DNA of 64,000 nucleotides from Amycolatopsis sp. CA-128772 (GTDB lineage Bacteria > Actinomycetota > Actinomycetes > Mycobacteriales > Pseudonocardiaceae). The position numbers and the translations under genes were made by a program. The stretch's first letter is position 1. Every line of letters begins with the position of its first letter. A model generated the notes under the pieces. The model worked only from the letters and a program-made list of their open reading frames with translations. It had not been told where the DNA came from and did no database searches. The DNA lies in the NCBI RefSeq assembly GCF_002904295.1, contig NZ_PPHG01000089.1, positions 124,001-188,000 on the forward strand, in the 5' to 3' direction. Positions 25,623 through 33,563 of the stretch are shown here, piece after piece.

Positions 25623-25967
25623 CTAGATGATTTCCCGGCGCTTGCGCAGGCGGTCGAGCGCCTCCGCCAGGATGGCCTCGCCGTCGGCGTCGCTGCGCCG
25701 CTCCTTCACGTAGGCCAGGTGTGTCTTGTACGGCTCCGTCCGGGGCGCCGCCGGGGGGTTCTTCTCGTCCTGACCGCCCGGGAGGCCGCAGCGCGGGCAG
25801 TCCCACTCGTCGGGGATCTCCGCGTCGAGCGCGAACGACGGGCGCGCCTCGTGCCCGTTGGCACACCAGTAGGAAATGCGGCGCCGCGGCGCCGACTCAC
25901 CCCGTTCCGATTCGCCCGTAGGACCGGCACCCACCCGGGTGCCCCGAATCGCGTTACCGCCAACCAT
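25623..25967 (-). CDS. rbpA: RNA polymerase-binding protein RbpA
   Basis: 114 residues. RbpA binds the principal sigma factor and RNA polymerase and stabilises the open complex. An N-terminal arm (AIRGTRVGAG) leads to the core domain with paired Cys motifs (YWCANGHE and WDCPRCGLPG, the zinc-type form seen in Streptomyces). The linker PYKTHLAYVKERRS and a C-terminal sigma-interaction helix (EAILAEALDRLRKRRE) follow. It is monocistronic, with its promoter in the 107-bp gap to secG. Confidence 0.93.
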   Translation of the reverse strand: MVGGNAIRGTRVGAGPTGESERGESAPRRRISYWCANGHEARPSFALDAEIPDEWDCPRCGLPGGQDEKNPPAAPRTEPYKTHLAYVKERRSDADGEAILAEALDRLRKRREII

Positions 25968-26074
25968 GAACCCTCACACCTAGGAATCGGCGGCGCGCCC
26001 CCCAATAGGCACGCCGAATCGCTGCGCTCCGCCCTCTCGACCCGGTCGCGGCCGACGACGGAACGCCGGACGCC

Positions 26075-26305
26075 TCACACCTTGAGCAGCAGACCCAGGC
26101 CCACGATGCTGATCAGCCAGACCGCGCCCAGCAGCAGGGTGATCCGGTCGAGGTTCTTCTCGGCCACGCTCGACCCGGCCAGGCTCGACTGCATCCCGCC
26201 GCCGAACAGCGACGACAGGCCACCGCCCCGGCCCCGGTGCAGCAGCACCGCGACCACCAGGAAGACGCTGGTGACGATCAACAGGATTTGCAGGAACAGC
26301 TTCAT
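26075..26305 (-). CDS. secG: Preprotein translocase subunit SecG
   Basis: 76 residues with two membrane helices (residues 4-22 and 56-74) joined by the Gly/Ser-rich cytoplasmic loop GRGGGLSSLFGGGMQSSLAG typical of SecG. It assists SecYE in protein export. It has its own ribosome site (AGAGG five bases ahead). It ends the gap-pgk-tpiA-secG run, 127 bp after tpiA, with a long hairpin in that gap. Confidence 0.95.
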   Translation of the reverse strand: MKLFLQILLIVTSVFLVVAVLLHRGRGGGLSSLFGGGMQSSLAGSSVAEKNLDRITLLLGAVWLISIVGLGLLLKV

Positions 26306-26331
26306 GTCATCCTCTGGGCTCTAGGAGAATG

Positions 26332-26374
26332 CAGGGGTACGGCATGGTCGTTTCCGACCACCACCGTACCCCTG
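26332..26374. promoter_or_regulatory. Two-stage hairpin between tpiA and secG
   Basis: An outer stem of 11 bp (CAGGGGTACGG / CCGTACCCCTG) encloses an inner stem of 6 bp (TGGTCG / CGACCA) with a TTTC loop. It lies 58 bases after the tpiA stop and 26 bases before the secG start on the transcribed strand. It could be a partial terminator that lowers secG expression relative to the glycolytic genes, or an RNA-stability element. Confidence 0.5.
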
Positions 26375-26432
26375 GACTCGTCCACTGCTGTGTGACGGAC
26401 CGGATACACAGGCTACCCGGTCGTGGCCTCGA

Positions 26433-27218
26433 TCAGGGCAGCGGCCCACCAGCGGCGAGTGCGCAGAGTTTCGTGAACTCGTCGCCGTCGAGGCTCGCTC
26501 CGCCGACCAGGGCACCGTCGATGTTCTCGCAGCCCACCAGCTCGCTGATGTTGCCCGACTTCACCGATCCCCCGTAGAGCACCCGGACGGACGAAGCGAC
26601 CTCGTCGCCGTACTTCTCCTGGAGGGTCGCCCGGATGGCCTTGCAGACCTCTTCGGCGTCCGCGGACGACGCGACCTTGCCGGTACCGATCGCCCAAACC
26701 GGCTCGTACGCGATCACCACGCCGGAGACCTGCTCGGCCTTGAGGCCCTTCAGGCCCTCGATCAGCTGCGTCGTGGTGTGGTGGATGTGCTCGCCGGCCT
26801 CGCGGACCTCGAGCTTCTCCCCGATGCAGAGGATCGGCGTGATGCCGTGCTTGAGCGCGGCCTTGACCTTCTTGTTGACCAGTTCGTCGGACTCGGCGTG
26901 GTATTCGCGCCGCTCCGAGTGCCCGACCGTGACGAACTTGCAGCCCAGCTTGGCCAGCATCAGACCCGAGATGTCGCCGGTGTACGCGCCCGAATCCTGC
27001 GGGGCGACGTCCTGCGCGCCGTAGGTCAGCGACAGCTTGTCGCCGTCGACCAGGGTCTGCACGCTGCGGATGTCGGTGAACGGCGGCAGCACCGCCACGT
27101 CGACCTTCGCGTAGTACTTCTCCGGCAGCGCGAAGGCGATCTTCTGCACCAGCGCGATCGCCTCGAGGTGGTTCTGGTTCATCTTCCAGTTGCCGGCGAT
27201 GAACGGCTTGCGTGCCAC
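26433..27218 (-). CDS. tpiA: Triosephosphate isomerase
   Basis: 261 residues, complete TIM barrel. It interconverts dihydroxyacetone phosphate and glyceraldehyde-3-P. Asn-Lys of the active site are in AGNWKMNQN, the catalytic His in VTVGHSERRE, the catalytic Glu in VIAYEPVWAIGTGK and the phosphate loop in RVLYGGSVKSGN. GTG start at 27218 overlaps the pgk stop by one base (TAGTG). Confidence 0.97.
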   Translation of the reverse strand: MARKPFIAGNWKMNQNHLEAIALVQKIAFALPEKYYAKVDVAVLPPFTDIRSVQTLVDGDKLSLTYGAQDVAPQDSGAYTGDISGLMLAKLGCKFVTVGHSERREYHAESDELVNKKVKAALKHGITPILCIGEKLEVREAGEHIHHTTTQLIEGLKGLKAEQVSGVVIAYEPVWAIGTGKVASSADAEEVCKAIRATLQEKYGDEVASSVRVLYGGSVKSGNISELVGCENIDGALVGGASLDGDEFTKLCALAAGGPLP

Positions 27219-28432
27219 TAGTTCTTCTCCTCCAGAGCGGTCACGCCCGGCAGTTCCTTGCCTTCGAGGTACTCCAGGGAGGCACCGCCGCCGGTCGAGA
27301 TGTGCGAGAAGCCGTCCTCGGGCAGGCCCAGCTGCCGCACCGCGGCCGCCGAGTCGCCGCCGCCGACCACGGTGAACGCCTCGCTCTTCACCAGCGCCTC
27401 GGCGACGGCACGGGTGCCGCCGGAGAACGCCTCGAACTCGAAAACGCCCATCGGGCCGTTCCAGAACACGGTCCTGGCGTCGGCCAGCTTGCTCGCGAAC
27501 AGCTCGCGCGAGCGCGGGCCGATGTCGAGGCCCTGGCGGTCGGCCGGAATCGCGGTCGTGTCGACGACCTCGTGCTCGGCGTCGGCCGAGAACTCCGTCG
27601 CGGCCAGCACGTCGACCGGCAGGACCAGTTCGACGCCGCGCTTCTCGGCCTCCGCGAGGAAGCCCTTCACCTGGTCGAGCTGGTCGGCCTGCAGCAGCGA
27701 CTGGCCGACCTCGTGGCCCTGGGCCTTGAGGAACGTGTACGCCATGCCGCCGCCGACGAGCAGCCGGTCGACCTTGGTCAGCAGGTTCGCGATGACGCCG
27801 AGCTTGTCGGACACCTTCGCGCCGCCGAGCACGACCACGTAGGGCCGCTGCACGTCGTCGGTCAGCTTCTTCAGCACGTCCAGCTCGGCCAGCACCAGGC
27901 CGCCCGCGTACGCCGGCAGCACCGACGCGACCTCGTAGACCGAAGCCTGCTTGCGGTGGACCACGCCGAAGCCGTCGGAGACGAACGCGCCGCCCGGGAC
28001 GAGCGCGCCCAGCTCGGCGGCCAGCTCGGAGCGGTCCACGGCGTCCTTGCTGGTCTCGCGCGCGTCGAAGCGCACGTTCTCCAGCAGGACCACGCCGCCG
28101 TCGGCGAGGCCGCCGGTCAGCGCCTTGGCGGACTCGCCGACCAGGTCACCGGCCAGCGCGACCTCGGCGCCGAGCAGCTCCGAAAGCCGCTTCGCGACCG
28201 GCGCGAGGGTGTACTTCGGGTCCGGCTCGCCCTTCGGGCGGCCGAGGTGCGCGGTGACGACGACCTTCGCGCCCGCGTCGGCGAGCTTCTTGATCGTCGG
28301 CAACGCCGCACGGACCCGGCCGTCGTCGGTGATGCGGTCCCCGTCGAGCGGGACGTTCAGGTCGGAACGCACGAGTACGTACCGGCCCTGAACGCCCTCG
28401 CCCAGCAGGTCGTCGAGGTTCTTGACGGTCAT
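27218..28432 (-). CDS. pgk: Phosphoglycerate kinase
   Basis: 404 residues. It makes ATP from 1,3-bisphosphoglycerate. The substrate-binding N-lobe contains LVRSDLNVPLDGDRITDD and TAHLGRPKG. The C-lobe contains VVVLGGAKVSDKLGVI and the nucleotide/hinge segment FWNGPMGVFE with TVVGGGDSAAAV. ATG at 28432 is chosen although the frame continues far upstream, because homology starts at MTVKNLDDLL. It sits five bases after gap, with tpiA immediately after. Confidence 0.97.
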   Translation of the reverse strand: MTVKNLDDLLGEGVQGRYVLVRSDLNVPLDGDRITDDGRVRAALPTIKKLADAGAKVVVTAHLGRPKGEPDPKYTLAPVAKRLSELLGAEVALAGDLVGESAKALTGGLADGGVVLLENVRFDARETSKDAVDRSELAAELGALVPGGAFVSDGFGVVHRKQASVYEVASVLPAYAGGLVLAELDVLKKLTDDVQRPYVVVLGGAKVSDKLGVIANLLTKVDRLLVGGGMAYTFLKAQGHEVGQSLLQADQLDQVKGFLAEAEKRGVELVLPVDVLAATEFSADAEHEVVDTTAIPADRQGLDIGPRSRELFASKLADARTVFWNGPMGVFEFEAFSGGTRAVAEALVKSEAFTVVGGGDSAAAVRQLGLPEDGFSHISTGGGASLEYLEGKELPGVTALEEKN

Positions 28433-28437
28433 CGGGT

Positions 28438-29442
<1,005 letters not shown>

Positions 29443-29542
29443 TGCTGCCACTCCTCTGAGGATCGGCCGGCACTCCGGCCGTGACTTGCGGGCTCGCGGC
29501 CACCCTAGCGTGCGGGCATACGCGTCCCTGACTGCCCTGACG

Positions 29543-29571
29543 AGACTTCCACCACTTGGCGAACGGGTCAA
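29543..29571 (-). promoter_or_regulatory. Candidate gap promoter
   Basis: On the minus strand TTGACC is followed after 17 bases by AAGTCT. The -35 is good and the -10 poor. Position is about 100 bases upstream of the gap GTG, leaving a sizeable leader. Confidence 0.3.
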
Positions 29572-29833
29572 GAATCGATTAAGAAGCGGAGCGGCTCCGG
29601 AGCGTTTTCCCGCGGTGGACCGAACGGGTGCCGGGGAGGCGTCCGGGACCGGTTCCGGCTGGGAGCACGGGGTGCGACCCCGAGCCGGCCCCGGGTGCCG
29701 GACGGCTCTTGAACGATTCCGCCACGAGCCCGCTCCGGACGGCTCCGAAGGCGCTCCGGACGGACGATCCGGGGCGGACGTGAGGTCGATGACTCGACCG
29801 ATCCAGCGACCCGCCCCGACGGCGCACGGCTGC
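29572..29833. other. Gene-free region with CTCCGGA repeats upstream of gap
   Basis: No gene seen. It contains a 10-bp palindrome GCTCCGGAGC at 29594 and two identical 12-bp copies of CGCTCCGGACGG, at 29731 and 29752, exactly 21 bases (two helical turns) apart. Frames crossing it are Arg/Gly/Pro-rich and unconvincing. Confidence 0.4.
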
Positions 29834-31015
29834 TCATCCGGCCAGCTCCCGTTCCAGCGGCGTGCGGAACCGCGGCACCGCGCGCACCTCGCCGAACCAG
29901 GCGGCGCACTTCGCCGACTCCGCCTCGACCGCCGCCTTGGTCTCCGAGCCGACCTCCTCCAGCAGCCGGTACGCGATCTCCCCCGACGGGCGCTGGGCCC
30001 AGCCGCCGACGATCCGCCCGGACGCCCAGATCGTCGGGCCGACGTTGCCGCTCCGGTCGAACAGGGCCGCCCGGTGGGGGCCGAGGAACCAGTCGCGGTC
30101 CTGCCAGCCCATCGGCGTCGGGTCCAGGGCCGGGAGGAACGCCACCCACGGCGGCGGCGACGGCACCGGTTCGAGGTCGTCGGCCAGCACCACCCCCGGC
30201 GAGCCGTCGAGGTCGACCTCCGCGGTTTCCAGCGCCGCCAGGGCCTTCTTCGTCTGGCCCGCCGTCCAGCCCGTCCACCACCGCAGGTCGCTGACCGGGG
30301 CCGGGCCGTACGCCCGCAGCCAGCGCCGGGCCAGCTCGACCCGGGCCGCCTCCGGCTCCCAGGCGCGCAGGCCGCCGCCGACCCATTCGTCCAGCGGCTG
30401 CCAGACGTACTGCGTGCTGGTCCAGCCGCCGCGGGGCCGGCCGCGCGCGATGCGGCCGCCCGCGGCCAGCAGGAACAGCACCCGGCTGGTGACGTTGCCG
30501 ATCGCTTCGTACGGCTTGCCCGCGGCCATCAGCAGCTGCTGGCGCAGGCGGGGTTCGTCCTCGCTGAGCTGCTGCGCCGTCGCCGAACCGCGGGCCCGCA
30601 GGGCTGCCTCGACCGAGGCCTCGACGTCCTTCAGCCACGCGGCCGGCTCCGGCACGTTCTCCGGGTGCCCCTGCTGCGCCAGGTGCTGTTCCAGCAGTTT
30701 TCGCTGTTTCACGAGAATGTCCGCCGCGCAGGCCGCCTGGACGAGGGCCGCGGTGTCCAGGTCCGTCACGAACACCGTGCGGCGCATGCCGAGCAGGCGC
30801 AGCAGCGAACGCTCCTCGTAGAGGGCGCGCTCGACCGCGGGCACCGCCGGGCCGGCGAGCCGCGCGGACGCCGACAGGTGCACGGTCGCCGGGTCGGTGG
30901 CGTGCAGCGCGACGACCCCGGCGACGGCGTCGGTCACCGAGGCCGCGGGCGCGGCCAGGTGGTGGCGGACGGCGAGGCGGGCCCGGCGCTGGTCGGTGCT
31001 GATCTTCGGAGGCAC
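29834..31015 (-). CDS. Winged-helix DNA-binding protein, AlkZ/YcaQ-like
   Basis: 393 residues, soluble. Architecture fits the HTH_42 (AlkZ/YcaQ) superfamily: an N-terminal helical unit followed by LARRWLRAYGPAPVSDLRWWTGWT, LDPTPMGWQDRDWFLG and GNVGPTIWASGRIVGGWAQR, segments common to the family. Members open interstrand crosslinks or excise alkylated bases in actinomycete self-resistance, but many copies have no known activity. The expected Gln-X-Asp/Gln catalytic motif is not obvious; ALHATDPATVHLS occupies its place. The role is therefore open. It is divergent from a LysE exporter with 72 bp between them. Confidence 0.7.
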   Translation of the reverse strand: MPPKISTDQRRARLAVRHHLAAPAASVTDAVAGVVALHATDPATVHLSASARLAGPAVPAVERALYEERSLLRLLGMRRTVFVTDLDTAALVQAACAADILVKQRKLLEQHLAQQGHPENVPEPAAWLKDVEASVEAALRARGSATAQQLSEDEPRLRQQLLMAAGKPYEAIGNVTSRVLFLLAAGGRIARGRPRGGWTSTQYVWQPLDEWVGGGLRAWEPEAARVELARRWLRAYGPAPVSDLRWWTGWTAGQTKKALAALETAEVDLDGSPGVVLADDLEPVPSPPPWVAFLPALDPTPMGWQDRDWFLGPHRAALFDRSGNVGPTIWASGRIVGGWAQRPSGEIAYRLLEEVGSETKAAVEAESAKCAAWFGEVRAVPRFRTPLERELAG

Positions 31016-31087
31016 TCGCTTTTCCTACCACCCGGCACCGACAAAACCGCCTGGTCATCCCGGGCGACCAGGCGATAGCCTCGCGAA

Positions 31088-31732
31088 ATGGTCTCCGGTG
31101 CGCACTTCGCGGCCTTCGCCGCACTGACGTTCCTCATGGTCGTCGTCCCCGGGCCGAGCGTGCTGTTCACGATCAGCCGCGCGCTCACGGTCGGCCGGCG
31201 CGACGCGCTGCTCACCGTCGTGGGCAACTCGGCGGGCGTGTACACGCAGGTCGTCGCGGTGGCGTTCGGGCTCGGCGTGCTGGTGACGACGTCGGCGGCG
31301 GTGTTCACCGCGATCAAGGTCGCCGGCGCGATCTATCTGGTGTACCTGGGCATCCAGGCCGTGCGGCACCGGCGGAAGCTGACCGACGCGATGACCGCGC
31401 GGGTGCGGGCCACGCCGGGCCGCGTGCTGACCGTGCTGCGCGACGGCTTCGTCGTCGGCTTCGCGAACCCGAAGTCGATCGTGTTCCTGGCCGCGCTGCT
31501 GCCCCAGTTCGTCGACCCCGCGGCCGGGTCCGTGCCGGCGCAGATGCTGGTCCTCGGCCTCTGCCTGCCCGCCATCGCGCTGGCCACGGACAGCGCGTGG
31601 GCGCTGGTCGCGGGCACGGCCCGCGCGTGGTTCGCGCGCTCGCCGAAGCGCCTGGAGATGGTCGGCGGCACCGGCGGCCTGGTGATGATCGGCCTGGGCA
31701 CCACCCTCGCGTTCACCGGCCGGGGTGACTGA
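31088..31732 (+). CDS. LysE/RhtB-family amino acid or metabolite exporter
   Basis: 214 residues, about six membrane helices. The N-terminal VVVPGPSVLFTISRALTVGRRDALL is the LysE/RhtB signature; GFANPKSIVFLAALLPQFVD in the middle is also conserved. It should export a small amphipathic metabolite by secondary transport; the substrate is not evident. The last 20 bases overlap the 3' end of the convergent ArsR gene. Confidence 0.9.
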   Translation: MVSGAHFAAFAALTFLMVVVPGPSVLFTISRALTVGRRDALLTVVGNSAGVYTQVVAVAFGLGVLVTTSAAVFTAIKVAGAIYLVYLGIQAVRHRRKLTDAMTARVRATPGRVLTVLRDGFVVGFANPKSIVFLAALLPQFVDPAAGSVPAQMLVLGLCLPAIALATDSAWALVAGTARAWFARSPKRLEMVGGTGGLVMIGLGTTLAFTGRGD

Positions 31733-32057
31733 GCACCAGGTCGAGCAGGCCCGGGAACGCGGCGTCGAATTCGGGGCGGCGCAAGCGGTTCAGCCGCCGC
31801 GGACCCTCGTCGCGCTGTTCGATCAGGCCCGCCGCGCGCAGCACGGCGAAGTGGTGGCTGCGGGTCGCCTTGGCCACCGGCAGGTCGAAGGTGCCGCACG
31901 CCTTCGTCCATTCGGGCACGGCCGCCAGCTCACGCAGGATGCTGCGGCGCACCGGATCGGCGACGGCGGCCAGGGCGTCCTGCAGCGAAACCTCGGCCGG
32001 GGGCGCGTGCGTGAGCCCGCGCGCCCGCGCAGTGTTCGATGACTGCCGTACACGCAT
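31713..32057 (-). CDS. ArsR-type winged-helix regulator
   Basis: 114 residues from ATG 32057 (an upstream in-frame start at 32090 adds 11 residues). Winged HTH: LAAVADPVRRSILRELAAV, then KATRSHHFAVLRAAGLIEQRDEGPRRLNRLR. No cysteine metal site of the CxC type is present, so it is probably not a metal sensor. It is divergent from the broken SnoaL-like gene, whose 5' end it abuts or overlaps. Confidence 0.85.
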   Translation of the reverse strand: MRVRQSSNTARARGLTHAPPAEVSLQDALAAVADPVRRSILRELAAVPEWTKACGTFDLPVAKATRSHHFAVLRAAGLIEQRDEGPRRLNRLRRPEFDAAFPGLLDLVLSHPGR

Positions 32058-32074
32058 CAGGTCGACCTCCGTCG

Positions 32075-32573
32075 AACACCCTAGGAGCACCCGAGCCGCG
32101 ACACCTCGACGCCACGTTCGGCCTCGACGCCCGCAACCGTCTCGGCGAAGCCGCCGAGACGGTCCGCGAAGGGCCCTGGCCGCGCTCGAAACGTTCTACT
32201 ACGCCTTCAACCAGCGCGATCTCGACGTGTTCCGCCGCGTCTGGACCACCGATCCCCTGGCCCAGCTCAACAAACCGCTCGGCGGCATCCTCCGCGGCGG
32301 CGAGGCGATCACCGAGCGTTACGACCGCGTCTTCCACGGCCCGGCCCGCGTCACCGTCACGTGGGGCGACATCGTCGAGTACTCCGGCAACGGCCACGCG
32401 GTCTTCGCCGGCCGCGAGACCGGCGAGTACCACGTGGCCGAGACCGTTCCGCTCAGCATCCGCACGACGCGGTGCTTCGCCTACGAGGCGGGTCGTTGGG
32501 TGCAGATCCACCACCACGGCAGCATCGACTACGCTGGCGAGCTCGCCGCCTACCAGCGGGCGATCCGCGGTGA
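32075..32573 (+). pseudogene. Frameshifted SnoaL/NTF2-like gene
   Basis: Coding similarity begins at HLDATFGLDARNRLGEAAETVREG in one frame and continues without a gap in a second frame as ALAALETFYYAFNQRDLDV. The switch is at a GGG run at 32171-32173; one extra G would restore VREGALAALETFYYAF. The body (PLAQLNKPLGGILRGGEAI, VFAGRETGEYHVAE, QIHHHGSIDYAGELAAYQRAIRG) is a SnoaL-like fold of about 155 residues. A second shift is likely near the end, where the expected TGA (32571) lies in a third frame. No good start codon precedes the similarity. Start and end given are approximate. Sequencing error in the G run is possible for the first shift. Confidence 0.6.
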
Positions 32574-32740
32574 GGTGTTGTGCCGCCGGTTGAGCTGTGC
32601 GGTCGATGACGATCGCAGATGTGCGGCAGGCCCGGTAGCCCACCCCTCGCCCGGGGTGCGGTCGAAGTGTTCGACCCTGCCGGTCGCTCCGGGACCAGCG
32701 GTTGACCCGGCAGCGCACCGGCACCGCGGGCAGGGCGAGG

Positions 32741-33526
32741 TCAGGCCAGGGCCTTCACCAGCTCCGGCCACCACTCCCGCGGCAGCCCGTCGAGCGGGAC
32801 GACCACCTGGTCCGCGCCCGCGGCCCGGTACTCCCGCAAACGCGCGGCGACCGCGTCGAAATCGCCCCACACGGTGAGGGCGTCAACCAGGCGATCGGAC
32901 CGGTCCGCGATGTCCGCGTCGGTGAAGCCCATCCGGCGGAAGTTGGCCGCGTAGCCCGGCATTCCGGCCAGGAAGCCCAGGGAGCCGGCGCGCACGACCT
33001 CGCGGACGCGTGCCACGTCGGTCTCCGCCACCACGCTGAGCAGCACCGCGAGCTGCCGGTCCGGGCCCAGGATCTCGCGCGCCGACGCGACGTAGTCCGT
33101 CGTCACCAGGTACGGGTACGCACCCGACGCCCGGTCCCGGGCCAGCTCCAGCATCCGCGGGCCCAGCGCCGACAGGATCCGCGCGGCCGGCGGTACGACG
33201 TCCTCGATCTCGTCGAGGTAGTCGCTCAGGGCCGCCAGCGGGCGCGGGCCGTGGGCCCCGCCCAGGCCGGCCACGAAGCGGCCGGGCGGCAGCTCCGCGT
33301 ACGCCGACACGACCTCGGCCGGCGGCACGCGGTCCACCGACAGGATTCCGCTCGCCACCTGGATCCGCGAGGTCGCGCGGACGACCTCGCGGATCCGCGG
33401 CAGGTTGTTGCCCTGGCCGCCGGCCAGCCAGAGCGTGTCGTAGCCCAGCTCTTCGAGCTCCGCCGCCACGGCGGTGCCGGTGTCCAGTGCGGTGTGGGTG
33501 GCCCCCAGCGGCCCCAGGTTCGTCAT
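32741..33526 (-). CDS. F420-dependent LLM-class oxidoreductase
   Basis: 261 residues, luciferase-like TIM barrel, shorter than the usual 280-350. Recognisable parts are LEELGYDTLWLAGG, VASGILSVDRVPPAEVVSAYAELPPGRFVAGLGGAHG and the C-terminal YRAAGADQVVVPLDG. Actinomycete members of this length use F420 for hydride transfer on unknown substrates. It is downstream of the SMC operon on the same strand (37-bp gap), but nothing links them functionally. The 167-bp gap to the broken SnoaL gene holds nothing recognisable. Confidence 0.85.
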   Translation of the reverse strand: MTNLGPLGATHTALDTGTAVAAELEELGYDTLWLAGGQGNNLPRIREVVRATSRIQVASGILSVDRVPPAEVVSAYAELPPGRFVAGLGGAHGPRPLAALSDYLDEIEDVVPPAARILSALGPRMLELARDRASGAYPYLVTTDYVASAREILGPDRQLAVLLSVVAETDVARVREVVRAGSLGFLAGMPGYAANFRRMGFTDADIADRSDRLVDALTVWGDFDAVAARLREYRAAGADQVVVPLDGLPREWWPELVKALA

Positions 33527-33563
33527 GCGCGCGGTAACCCCGGCCGGCGCCGCCTTGTTCCCG

